Source of the DNA: Accumulibacter sp.
GTDB lineage: Bacteria > Pseudomonadota > Gammaproteobacteria > Burkholderiales > Rhodocyclaceae
DNA: 64,000 nt
NCBI RefSeq assembly: GCF_029255285.1
Contig: NZ_JAPUVI010000095.1
Location: forward strand, 62,001 to 126,000
Reading direction: 5' to 3'
Notes under the pieces: generated by a model
Databases searched by the model: none
The model's input: only the letters and a program-made list of their open reading frames with translations
Told to the model about the DNA's origin: nothing
Program-made: the position numbers and the translations under genes
Part shown: positions 1 through 8,145 of the stretch, piece by piece
Layout: the number at the start of each line of letters is the position of its first letter
Numbering within the stretch: position 1 is the stretch's first letter

Positions 1-1813
1 GCTTTTTATTGGCCGAAGTTTTGAACTGATAAACCGTCGTCGGCCGAGGTTTGCCTTTACGATTTTTCTGCCAGTATTTGGCGCAGTTATGCTCGTCGGT
101 GTTCGGACCAGAAGAAGGGTAAGTCTCTCGAAATGCCGCGCACCATTCATCCGCTGTCGGAAGGCGTTTGCCGAAGGAATTGCCATACGCCTTAGCTTGC
201 TCAAGACTCACTGCGGTCGCTGGGAAATCCGCAATCGCCTCCTTCCAGTGGGTTGCGTTGCCCGGCGAAGTCGCAGTCGTGTCTTCGGCCGCAATAAGTT
301 TCCTCCACGCATCGGATGCGAAGGGGCTGTTCCAGGATCTGTCGAAAGCCGCAAACTGCCCGACGGTTACCGGATACTTGTCGACGTACAAAGCATCTGC
401 CTGTCCGGTCCTGCTTAACAACATGATTTTTCCGTCTGGCCAGCGAATCGCTCTCGGAAGGGACGTGGATGCCAGCCTGCCGTCGGCGTCGTCGCGCATG
501 AAGAGCACCGGAATGGCACCGAAGCGAAGACCGGTAGTAACTCGACTAAACCTGAATATGGGATTGTTGGCCAGTTGTTCTTGTACGAATCGCTCGGCTA
601 CCCTGCGTTCATTCAAGTCTCGACGCGCGTCGGCGACAGCTAGGTCAATTGGCTCGGCCATTGTCAGTCGCGCAAGCCGTCCGTAAAAAGACTCCGAGAA
701 ATCGCGCGCCGACTGGACCGATACCGGGGCCTGCATCCCTATCACATACGGCACGCCGGCGGCGTGGATGGATTGTGCCAGGCCGCGGCAGAGCTGACCG
801 TAGACCGCCGCCGAATCGCAGACTTGCAGAAAGACGAGTTGAGGAAGCGCTTTGTCTCCGGTTTTCCACAAGTCCCTAAGCTGGCCGCCGTAGACGCGAG
901 TCGCCAATCCTTCCTCGTCTTCCGCCTGGATTGCCGCGGCGTCGCCGGGTACCGGCGACGTGCCGTGGGCCAGGACATGGACGATATCCCAGTCCTTCTC
1001 GATGAGTTTGGCGGCGAGGGCGCCTGGGCTGGCGTGGTCCAAACACACGACGTCGAAGGCTCCTCGCCCCGCATTTCGCAGCAGATCGGCGATACCAGGT
1101 ATCGCGACTTTGGAAAGTGTGCTCGTCAAATCGCGTGGGTCGGACGCCACCAGCAAGACATCCAGGATGCCCTTGGCCCTACGGGTCGTCGCCGGAGCAA
1201 GTGTGTCGAGCTGGGGCAAGGAACGAACGAGAGACAGGTCACCGTGTTTTGCAAGTTCGTCGGTGCTCAGAACCAACTCCCAAGGAAGATAGGCCAACCA
1301 ATCGACCTTGTCGTATTCGATTGCCTCCAACTCCTCCTTTGGTATGCGCAGAATTCCTGCCTCGTTCAGTTCCCCATAGCTAGCTCGCTGCTCTTCGAGC
1401 GTGGGCATGATCCGCAGCCGCAGGCGTAGACCGCGGGAACGCGTTCTAGCAAACTTCAACGCGCCATCGCAGCACTGTGCCAGGAGATTTTCCTCACCAT
1501 TGCCGGCGCACAACATCGCTCGCAAGGCTTCGCTCAGACTCCCGTGCTCTTGCAGGAGCGTTCCCAGCTGCGGCAAGGGAACCAGGGAAAGGAGCAGGGA
1601 AGGTGGCTGAATACTCTTTCGCAGTTCTTCGTCCTGCACGAAAAGCCTGGCATAGAGCTTCACTCCTATGGAGTGAAGCTCGACCGTCAGATCGAGGTGG
1701 CTGGCTGTTTGCTGCACAATTATTTTCTGCGCCGTCGGGTCAGTGGGAGAAATCTCGCTCGTCAAACTCCCAAGCCATGGGTTGCTCCGAGTAATGCGCC
1801 GACCACAGACCAT
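1..1813 (-). CDS. CHAT caspase-like protease fused to FGE-sulfatase (SUMF1-like) domain, 3' end cut by window
   Basis: Reading the minus strand from ATG 1813 gives an open frame of about 604 codons that leaves the window at base 1. Residues ~150-400 form a CHAT domain: LPWELV near 185, the His motif DIVHVLAHG (His ~283) and the Cys motif VFLQVCDSAA (Cys ~332), followed by AAGVPYVIGMQAPVS. CHAT proteins are caspase-type cysteine peptidases. From residue ~470 a formylglycine-generating-enzyme-like fold begins (YVDKYPVTVGQF, then GKRLPTADEW near 553). This fold is shared by true FGEs and by C-lectin-type binding domains; the catalytic-cysteine region lies outside the window, so its activity is unknown. 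No signal peptide is seen. ATG 1813 lies inside the upstream gene with GGAGGG 12 bases ahead; TTG 1765 is an alternative start. Probably a cytoplasmic effector or sensor (inference). Confidence 0.85.
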   Translation of the reverse strand, partial: MVCGRRITRSNPWLGSLTSEISPTDPTAQKIIVQQTASHLDLTVELHSIGVKLYARLFVQDEELRKSIQPPSLLLSLVPLPQLGTLLQEHGSLSEALRAMLCAGNGEENLLAQCCDGALKFARTRSRGLRLRLRIMPTLEEQRASYGELNEAGILRIPKEELEAIEYDKVDWLAYLPWELVLSTDELAKHGDLSLVRSLPQLDTLAPATTRRAKGILDVLLVASDPRDLTSTLSKVAIPGIADLLRNAGRGAFDVVCLDHASPGALAAKLIEKDWDIVHVLAHGTSPVPGDAAAIQAEDEEGLATRVYGGQLRDLWKTGDKALPQLVFLQVCDSAAVYGQLCRGLAQSIHAAGVPYVIGMQAPVSVQSARDFSESFYGRLARLTMAEPIDLAVADARRDLNERRVAERFVQEQLANNPIFRFSRVTTGLRFGAIPVLFMRDDADGRLASTSLPRAIRWPDGKIMLLSRTGQADALYVDKYPVTVGQFAAFDRSWNSPFASDAWRKLIAAEDTTATSPGNATHWKEAIADFPATAVSLEQAKAYGNSFGKRLPTADEWCAAFRETYPSSGPNTDEHNCAKYWQKNRKGKPRPTTVYQFKTSANKK

Positions 1814-2711
1814 CCCTGACGTAGCCCTCCAGCAGGCAGACGTCTCTTTGTTCTTCCGGGCTCAAGTCGGTCCATAGGCTGCGCAGCGAGCCGACCCATT
1901 GTGCAATGACGCGCTCCCATGGCGCTGCGTTGAAGCGTAGCCTTATCTCGTAGGAGATTCGTGCCCATTTCAGCCCTCGGGGTACTTGAAGAATGAACGC
2001 GATGGCCGGCTGCCCCTGGCTGAATTGTTCCAGGCAGCGGAAACGCCAGGTGGCGACAACATCGGGCGGGACGGAGGTGCGGATCAGGACGTCCCTCCAG
2101 ACCCTGGTGACCGCTTGCGTAAATTTGGCTTTCAAGGTGGCGCCTGCTGCAGCCGCCGCGGCGGCCTTCGTGTCCTTGCCCAAGGACAAGGCCTCTGGAG
2201 TGGCGGCGGAGAGTTGCACCTGTCCGTTGAGTCCGATCTCCAGGGATTCCTCCCATTTCGCGGCATCCCGAGTTTCGGTTCTGGGGAAGAGCGCAAAAAA
2301 GCGCGGGTGTTCCCCGGTCTCGGAATCGGCTACCCAATCGCTTCGCAGATTGATTTCCGCTTCCTTGAAATCCAGGCTAGCCACACGCAAAGGCGCAAAG
2401 AAGAAATAAAACGCGTAGCGGTCGAGGTAGCCCGCCGCATCCAGGCTTGTACCGAAAGGATTCTTCAGGGTGTTGGAAAGTAAGGCTTCCAGGGAAGATT
2501 GCTCGATGATGCGGGCGGGAACCAGATAGGCAGGCAAGCCCAGGCATCGCACGGCCTGACGGGCTTCGTCGAGCCGCCTTCTTTCCGTGGTACTGAGAGC
2601 GCTGGCTGGGCCGAGTATTCCGTGGCGCTCGCGATAGCCAAGCAACCTGTCGAACAGGACTGAAGAGCTTGCGGGATCGTGCTGCCCTTCGGGAGCATCT
2701 AGGTTTGCCAT
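1740..2711 (-). CDS. Hypothetical protein upstream of the CHAT-FGE gene
   Basis: A 323-residue protein that I do not recognise. It starts at ATG 2711 behind a good GGAGGA site and ends inside the start region of the CHAT-FGE gene, so translation of the two is probably coupled. It is soluble, with no signal peptide or membrane segment. Visible features are an Ala-rich stretch near residues 185-192 and a mixed alpha/beta C-terminal half with many Trp and Arg residues. The gene before it on the same strand ends 22 bases upstream, so all three look like one transcript. A role as adaptor, substrate or regulator of the CHAT protein is inferred from position only. Confidence 0.7.
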   Translation of the reverse strand: MANLDAPEGQHDPASSSVLFDRLLGYRERHGILGPASALSTTERRRLDEARQAVRCLGLPAYLVPARIIEQSSLEALLSNTLKNPFGTSLDAAGYLDRYAFYFFFAPLRVASLDFKEAEINLRSDWVADSETGEHPRFFALFPRTETRDAAKWEESLEIGLNGQVQLSAATPEALSLGKDTKAAAAAAAGATLKAKFTQAVTRVWRDVLIRTSVPPDVVATWRFRCLEQFSQGQPAIAFILQVPRGLKWARISYEIRLRFNAAPWERVIAQWVGSLRSLWTDLSPEEQRDVCLLEGYVRDGLWSAHYSEQPMAWEFDERDFSH

Positions 2712-2733
2712 GAGTCCTCCATCTCCGTTGTGA

Positions 2734-3273
2734 TCATCGCGCCAGCCTGGCAGCCGACTGGCGGCCGTCGGCTTCGCCGCTCAGCGCATCGACGTCCACC
2801 ACGCGATGCAGCAGGCTGTAGGAAACACGCCACTGCTGTTGTCCGCAGACCAGCGTCACCGTCTTGTCGTTGAGCCGGACGACACGGCCGCTGCGCTGTT
2901 CCTGGTGGCGGTCGAGGAAACCGACGACATCGCCGATTGCCACTTCGTTCCGGCCCAGCCCCTGAGCCGCCTGTTCGCGGATCTCAACGTCGGCGCCGTC
3001 GAGGTTGATCGCGGCGTAGGAGATCAACCAGCGCTTGCGCGTCGCGTGATCGAGAACGAACACGTGTTTCCGCCGCAGTTCGAGAACCTGACCCGGGTGA
3101 GAGCGATTGGTCGCCGGGTCGAAGTAACTGATCGCCTGGCCGACGCGCAGCCGGGTCTGGACGGCAAGTGTCCAGCCCGGCTGGTCGAGAACGCGATCGA
3201 TCGCCGCGCGCAGGCGGAACAGTTCGAAGGCGGAGGCGCTGTTGAGGGCGGCGATGGTTTTGGAAAAGTCCAT
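2734..3273 (-). CDS. Hypothetical protein with two tandem SH3/KOW-like repeats
   Basis: About 179 residues from ATG 3273; a TTG at 3303 would add ten residues. A helical N-terminus (DFSKTIAALNSASAFELFRL) is followed by two similar units. The first, near residues 45-95, runs from RLRVGQAISYFDP to RWLISYAAI. The second, near 115-165, runs from EVAIGDVVGFLDRH to QWRVSYSLLHRV. Each has a Gly-rich strand pair and ends in a W-R/L-[IV]-S-Y motif, which suggests duplicated small beta-barrels of the KOW/SH3 kind that often bind nucleic acid or peptides (inference). It is the first gene of the minus-strand unit leading to the CHAT-FGE protein and is divergent from telA. Confidence 0.7.
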   Translation of the reverse strand: MDFSKTIAALNSASAFELFRLRAAIDRVLDQPGWTLAVQTRLRVGQAISYFDPATNRSHPGQVLELRRKHVFVLDHATRKRWLISYAAINLDGADVEIREQAAQGLGRNEVAIGDVVGFLDRHQEQRSGRVVRLNDKTVTLVCGQQQWRVSYSLLHRVVDVDALSGEADGRQSAARLAR

Positions 3274-3530
3274 GCTCGGCCGGTCGGCGTGCTTATTGGG
3301 CAAGCTCGGGTAGGCGGTGGCGATGCCGAATGCTACACCGGAACGAAACGGCGGAAACGGAAATCGCTCGACCAGGCGTGAGGCTCACCGCGGGTTTCGC
3401 CGGCTGGCCGGCAGGGCGCCTTCGGTCGCCGGCCGGGCGGCGTTGGCGGCCCCGCCGGCCGTCCCGTTCGTCGTCGGCCGCTGCCGCGGCGCCAGGCGGC
3501 AAGCCTTTCGCCGCTCGCTCGCCGACCCCT

Positions 3531-3558
3531 TTGCGCTGGCCGGGGAGCGACTTATACT
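3531..3558 (+). promoter_or_regulatory. Possible sigma-70 promoter of the telA operon
   Basis: TTGCGC at 3531-3536 and TATACT at 3553-3558 are 16 bases apart, about 95 bases before the telA ATG. The -10 is good but the -35 is weak. It lies in the 380-base divergent gap (3274-3652), where I see no gene. Confidence 0.4.
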
Positions 3559-3652
3559 TCGGCGTGCCAGCGGCGTGACGGTGTCACGACACGATGGGTG
3601 GCACCGACCACCGAAGCGACCGATCAACCCTTTTCTTCTTCCGGGAGTCGCC

Positions 3653-4783
3653 ATGAAACCGCTATTCGCCGATGCCGCGCCGGCCAACAAAACGCGCTCC
3701 ACGATGGACGGAACGCTCGCCGAGTCCCCGACCGCCCAGCCGGCGCCGCCGGTCGTGCCGCCGCAGGTGCCGGCGGCGCGCCCGGTGATGCCCTTGCCGG
3801 CCAGCCTGAATGTGCCGTCCGCCGCGCGCACGGTCAGTGAGTCCGACCTCGCGGCGCTGGGCGAGAAATCGACCAAACGGGTGGCGGCCATCTCCGAGCA
3901 ACTGCTCGGCATGGTGCGCGGCACGGGGGCCGACCAGTTCGGCGTGTCGCTCAACCAACTCGTCGCCACGGCACAACAGCTCGACCCCAAGCTTTTGTTC
4001 GACAAATCGCTGCTCGGCAAGCTGAAGGGCCTTTTCGTTTCCGCCAAAGAACAGGTCAAGTCGCAGTTTCGGTCGGTTTCGGGCCAACTCGACGCCCTGG
4101 TCGGCGAGATCGAACGTTCGGCACGTACCTACGAGCAGCGCATTCGCGAGCTCGACGACATGTATGCCGCCAACGGTGAGGAGTACACGGCACTCGGCGA
4201 GGCGGTGGAGCAGGGCAAGGAACTGCTCGCGGCGCTGAACGACGAACTGGCGCGTGCTCCCGAGACCAGCGATCCGATGGCGGCGCAGGCCATTGCCGAC
4301 CGCCGTCAGCTCGCCGTGCGCCTGGAGAAGCGGATCGACGACCTGAAGCGGGCGCAGATGATCGCCATGCAGACGGCGCCCGAGATCCGGCTGCTGCAGA
4401 ACAACTCGCGGATGCTGATCGGGAAGTTTCAGGACATCGTCGCGGTGACGATTCCGGCCTGGAAAAAGCAGTTCTCGCTGCACATTCTGATGGAGGAGCA
4501 GGCGAAGTCGGCGGCGCTGGTGACGGCCATCGACGACGCGACCAACGCGGCGCTGCGCAAGAACGCCGACCTGCTGCGACAGAATACGACCGAGATCGCG
4601 CGCGCCAACCAGCGCGCGCTGGTCGAGATGGAAACGCTGGAACATGTGCAGAAACAACTGCTCGGCGCTTTCGAGGATGTCGAGAAGATCAACCAGGAAG
4701 CCGCGGCGGCACGCGCGCAAACCGACGCCAAGCTTGGCGCCCTGCGCGACGAACTGCTCGCGCGCTTCCAGAAATCCACCTAG
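3653..4783 (+). CDS. telA: TelA-family toxic anion resistance protein
   Basis: 376 residues from ATG 3653 behind GGGAG; the frame is open further upstream but that part is not protein-like. A Pro/Ala-rich N-terminus of ~60 residues precedes the long helical TelA/KlaA domain, with the family hallmarks LQNNSRMLIGKFQDIV and VTIPAWKKQFSL in the second half. The length fits the family (about 360-400). TelA proteins are linked to tellurite and other toxic-anion or colicin tolerance; their biochemistry is unsettled. It is the first gene of a plus-strand cluster with a vWA protein and TerD, an association known from ter stress-response loci. Confidence 0.9.
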   Translation: MKPLFADAAPANKTRSTMDGTLAESPTAQPAPPVVPPQVPAARPVMPLPASLNVPSAARTVSESDLAALGEKSTKRVAAISEQLLGMVRGTGADQFGVSLNQLVATAQQLDPKLLFDKSLLGKLKGLFVSAKEQVKSQFRSVSGQLDALVGEIERSARTYEQRIRELDDMYAANGEEYTALGEAVEQGKELLAALNDELARAPETSDPMAAQAIADRRQLAVRLEKRIDDLKRAQMIAMQTAPEIRLLQNNSRMLIGKFQDIVAVTIPAWKKQFSLHILMEEQAKSAALVTAIDDATNAALRKNADLLRQNTTEIARANQRALVEMETLEHVQKQLLGAFEDVEKINQEAAAARAQTDAKLGALRDELLARFQKST

Positions 4784-4798
4784 CGGGAAGGACTTGCC

Positions 4799-5506
4799 AT
4801 GTCGCTGATCGACCTCAAGAAGAAGACCCGGATCGTGCTCGAAAAGCGTTCGCTGCCGCAGCCGCCGCGTTGCCGCGTCGGGCTGTGCATCGACATTTCG
4901 GGCTCGATGCACAATGAGTACCAGGACGGGCTGGTCCAGGAAACGGTTGACCGCCTGCTCGCCATCGCCGGCACTTTCGACGACAACGGCGAAATGGAAG
5001 TGTGGACCTTCAATCAGAAGTTCTCGACGCCGCCGCCGGCGCGCGCCGCCGATTTCGGCAACTACGTCAAGAAGGCGATCCTCGACAACCCGAAGGTGGA
5101 CAAGTGGGGCGGCACCAACTATGCGCCGGTGATGAATGCCGTTCTCGACGCCTACTTCCGCGGCGAGCGTGTCGTCAGCTCGGGGGGCTTCCTCGGTCTG
5201 TTCAAGAAGACCGAGCAGCGTCCGCCGCGCGATACGCACATTCCGGCGCTCTGCCTGTTCATTACCGATGGCGACAACAGCGACGAAGCGGCGGCCGAGA
5301 AGATCCTGCGCGAGGCGCGCCAGCACCAGATCTACTGGCAGTTGGTCGGCATCGGCAGCGATACCGATTTCCGTTTCATCAAGCAGATGGCCGCCGACCT
5401 TCCCAATGCCGGTTTCTGCCATTTTCCGAATCTGCGGATCAGCGACGAGGCGATCTACGAAGCCTTGCTGACCGCCGAACTCTGCGACTGGCTGCGCAAG
5501 CTCTGA
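4799..5506 (+). CDS. von Willebrand factor A protein of the Ter type (TerF/TerY-like)
   Basis: 235 residues, 15 bases after telA, with the site GGGAAGG before the ATG. It has a complete metal-ion-dependent adhesion site: DISGSM near residue 37, the GGTNYAPVM threonine near 105, and FITDGDNSDE near 155. Ter-locus vWA proteins act in the cytoplasm as metal-dependent scaffolds together with TerD proteins (family knowledge). No signal peptide is present. About 70 non-coding bases separate it from terD. Confidence 0.88.
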   Translation: MSLIDLKKKTRIVLEKRSLPQPPRCRVGLCIDISGSMHNEYQDGLVQETVDRLLAIAGTFDDNGEMEVWTFNQKFSTPPPARAADFGNYVKKAILDNPKVDKWGGTNYAPVMNAVLDAYFRGERVVSSGGFLGLFKKTEQRPPRDTHIPALCLFITDGDNSDEAAAEKILREARQHQIYWQLVGIGSDTDFRFIKQMAADLPNAGFCHFPNLRISDEAIYEALLTAELCDWLRKL

Positions 5507-5579
5507 CTCGCGCTGCGAGCCGCCGGCAGGCCCTCGGCAGCACCGTTCATCCGATCCACTCCGTGCAAAGGACTTCCAT

Positions 5580-6161
5580 ATGGCCATCAATCTGAAAAAG
5601 GGGCAGGGAATCAACCTGACCAAAGCGGCGCCCAAGCTGCGCATCGTCCGCGTCGGCATCGGCTGGGACATCACCCGGGTTCTCGGGCAGTGCGACCTCG
5701 ATGTCTGCGCCTTCGTCCTGAAGACCGTCGGCGAGGTCCCGGTCTGCCTGTCCGATGGCCATTTCGTCTTCTTCAACAACCTGCAGAGTCCCGAAGGCTT
5801 CCTCACGCATACCGGCGACAACCGGACCGGCGTCGGCGAAGGCGACGACGAAACGCTGAAGGTCGATCTCGCCGCCGCGCCGGCCGATGCGGCCGAGGTT
5901 TCGTTCATTGTCACCATGCACGAAGCGCTGGCTCGCCGGCAGCATTTCGGGATGGTCCAGAACGCCTATCTGAAGGTCTACAACGACGAGACCGGCGAGG
6001 TGCTCGCGGAGTACGATCTCGACGAGGAGTTCGCCGGGCAGACGGCCGTGCAGATCGGATCGCTCTTCCGCACTGGAAACGAATGGCAGTTCCAGGCCGT
6101 CGGCGCCGGCTATCAGCGCGAGTTGCTGGATTTCGTGCGGGGTTATGGCCTCGAAGCCTGA
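5580..6161 (+). CDS. terD: TerD-family stress-response protein
   Basis: 193 residues, the usual TerD length. It starts MAINLKKGQGINLTK, typical of TerD/TerZ/TerE, then has the calcium-binding core: GWDITRVLGQCDLDVCAFVL, SDGHFVFFNNLQSPEG and HTGDNRTGVGEGDDE. It ends with the family-typical AYLKVYNDETGEVLAEYDL. TerD proteins bind Ca2+ and are needed for tellurite and other stress resistance. AGGACTT precedes the ATG. The last 17 bases overlap the next gene. Which ter paralogue it is cannot be settled by eye. Confidence 0.92.
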   Translation: MAINLKKGQGINLTKAAPKLRIVRVGIGWDITRVLGQCDLDVCAFVLKTVGEVPVCLSDGHFVFFNNLQSPEGFLTHTGDNRTGVGEGDDETLKVDLAAAPADAAEVSFIVTMHEALARRQHFGMVQNAYLKVYNDETGEVLAEYDLDEEFAGQTAVQIGSLFRTGNEWQFQAVGAGYQRELLDFVRGYGLEA

Positions 6162-7116
6162 GCCCCGGCCGCGGCCTTTGTTCCAGGATGCCGGGGCGGC
6201 CGCCGCCAAGCCCCTGCGTCCACCGCCTCAGGCAACGGCGACACCGGCCTCGCCGCCGGCCGAAACGCCCGCGCCGCCGCGCCGCGTGCGGCCGCTCGAC
6301 CTGCCGCCGCCGTCCCCCCCGGCGGCGCTTCGTGTCACTCCACTGACGCTTCCCGAGCGGGCCGCCTCGGTCGCGCCGCCTTCGCCGGTGAAAGCGGTGG
6401 TGCTGCCGGATCCGGCGCCGCCCGTGGCGGCGACGGCAAGATATGCGCCGGCCTCGCTGCTCTTCGACGAAGGCAAGGGCTCCGACCTCGAACGGTTGAA
6501 GCGCAAGGCGATCGAGTCGTTCCCGGCGATCTCGGCCCGTCAGCTCGAAGCGCTCGACGAAGTGATGCGCGACCTGCTGCCGGTCGAGGTTTCGAATCTC
6601 GCCGCCTGGGGGAATGCGGTGTTGCGCCGCATCGAAGCGATGAGCGCCGAACTGCAGGCGCATGGCGCCACCGTGGCGAGCTGGAACGTCGGCGAGCTGA
6701 TTGAAAAGTGCCACCAGGTGATGGGTGCCAGCGGGCTATGGAAGATCATCCGGCGGAGTTCGCCGGGTTCACTGAAGCCGGCGCTCGAACTGATTCTCGC
6801 CCAGGTGCCACCGATGCTGGCCGCCCTCGACGACCTCGCACAGCGCTTCGCGCCCTGCCGCGATGTTCTGGCCGCCTCGCTCCTGCTGCTCAAGGTCGCG
6901 CCACAAGTCCTCGCGCTGCGCGACATCGAAGCGGAAGCGCTGGCGCGTCGCGGCCATCTGCTGACGGTTTCGGCGCAGCACTTCGATCTCCTCGAACCGC
7001 AGCTCGAGCAGCTCAGGCGCCAAGTGATCGCCTGGCAGAGCGAGGTCGAGCAGCTCGTCCGGGTGACTATCCCGGTCTGGGAACTGGCCAACGGCCGGCC
7101 GGGCGGACGGCCTTGA
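6145..7116 (+). CDS. TelA-like partner protein of the Ter cassette (hypothetical)
   Basis: 323 residues whose start overlaps terD by 17 bases. The first ~110 residues are Pro/Ala-rich and probably disordered. The rest is helical, with AISARQLEALDEVMRDLLP, a middle segment ELIEKCHQVMGASGLWKIIR, and the C-terminal stretch VEQLVRVTIPVWELANG. The last resembles the TelA signature VTIPAWKKQ seen in the first gene of this operon, so I read it as a shortened, diverged TelA relative or co-folding partner (inference). No membrane segment is seen. Position and overlap tie it to tellurite/stress function. Confidence 0.72.
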   Translation: MASKPEPRPRPLFQDAGAAAAKPLRPPPQATATPASPPAETPAPPRRVRPLDLPPPSPPAALRVTPLTLPERAASVAPPSPVKAVVLPDPAPPVAATARYAPASLLFDEGKGSDLERLKRKAIESFPAISARQLEALDEVMRDLLPVEVSNLAAWGNAVLRRIEAMSAELQAHGATVASWNVGELIEKCHQVMGASGLWKIIRRSSPGSLKPALELILAQVPPMLAALDDLAQRFAPCRDVLAASLLLLKVAPQVLALRDIEAEALARRGHLLTVSAQHFDLLEPQLEQLRRQVIAWQSEVEQLVRVTIPVWELANGRPGGRP

Positions 7117-7216
7117 GCGACCGGCCGCCGGCGTGAGGCACCCGGTCCGCCGCCGGAGAACACGATGAGATCTGTTTCGTCGGCGGCTCGTGTCGCCAAT
7201 TATTGGGCTGTCCAGG

Positions 7217-8074
7217 ATGTCTAGCGCCAAGGGCTGGCGCCAGGCGCTCGTGCTGCTGCTGGGCGGCGGCCTGCTGTCCGTCGTCGCCGGCGCCCTGTGG
7301 TGGGTGCTGCGCCCGCCGCCGCCGGCGGTCCTGGCGCCACTCGCGCTGCCGTCCGAACGACAGCGCGAGATCGATTGCGCCGCTATCGGCCAGCGCAAGG
7401 TGCTGGTCATCCTGCTGCTCGGCCAGTCCAACGCCGGCAACCACGGCCAGACGCGCGCCGAGCCGGTAGCCGACGTGTTCAGCTTTTACGACGGGCGCTG
7501 CCATGTCGCGGCCGACCCGCTGCCGGGCGCCAGCGGTGACGGCGGCAGCGTCTGGATGCGCCTGGCGCCGCGCTTGCTCCGACCGGGCCAGATCGACGCC
7601 GTTCTGTTGGCGCCCCTGGCGGTGAATAGCACGTCGATCGAACAGTGGAACCGGCATCCGCTGTTGCTCGACGGGCTGCAGCGTCTGGTCGGACAGTTGC
7701 GGCAGCGTGGCTTCCAGGTCGCGCAGGTGCTCTGGCAGCAGGGTGAGGCCGAGTCGTTCAAAGGCACGTCGGCCGACGCCTATCGCCAAGGCTTCGCGGA
7801 GATGCTGCGTCGATTGCGCGGGCTGGGGGTCGACGCGCCGGTCTGGGTGGCGCAGGCGACGCGCTGCCAAAAGCGGAGCAACGCCGCCGTCCATGCCGCG
7901 CAGGGCGAGTTGCCGGGTCTGTTGGCCGGCGTCCGCGCGGGACCGGATCTGGACCGCCTGTTCGATCCCGTATATCGGCACGACGGTTGCCATTTTTCGG
8001 CCAGCGGACTCGAAGCCGCCGCGCAGGCCTGGGCGACGGCGATCGCGGGGCCGGCGGCGGGAGCGACTCGATAG
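7217..8074 (+). CDS. Membrane-anchored SGNH/SASA-type esterase
   Basis: About 285 residues from ATG 7217; a GTG at 7190 is less likely. One N-terminal membrane segment (residues ~10-33) is followed by a Pro-rich stalk and a periplasmic SGNH-hydrolase domain. Block I is LLLGQSNAGNHG with the nucleophile Ser; a middle block is VLWQQGEAES; the catalytic His is in HDGCHFSASG near the C-terminus. This is the sialate O-acetylesterase/carbohydrate esterase-6 pattern, so an acetyl ester on a glycan is a likely substrate (inference). It follows the ter cassette at ~100 bases and converges with the BT1-like transporter gene. Confidence 0.8.
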   Translation: MSSAKGWRQALVLLLGGGLLSVVAGALWWVLRPPPPAVLAPLALPSERQREIDCAAIGQRKVLVILLLGQSNAGNHGQTRAEPVADVFSFYDGRCHVAADPLPGASGDGGSVWMRLAPRLLRPGQIDAVLLAPLAVNSTSIEQWNRHPLLLDGLQRLVGQLRQRGFQVAQVLWQQGEAESFKGTSADAYRQGFAEMLRRLRGLGVDAPVWVAQATRCQKRSNAAVHAAQGELPGLLAGVRAGPDLDRLFDPVYRHDGCHFSASGLEAAAQAWATAIAGPAAGATR

Positions 8075-8145
8075 CCGCGCCGAGCAGGCGCCGGCGCAGC
8101 GCTGGCGGAGTCGCCTCTGCCGTCGGGCCCACACCCGGAGCCGTT

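Noticed and set aside
3662-5917. Very long minus-strand ORF of 751 codons
   Set aside because: It is the antisense of telA, the vWA gene and terD; its translation is Arg/His-rich and has no motif, while the plus-strand products are recognisable.
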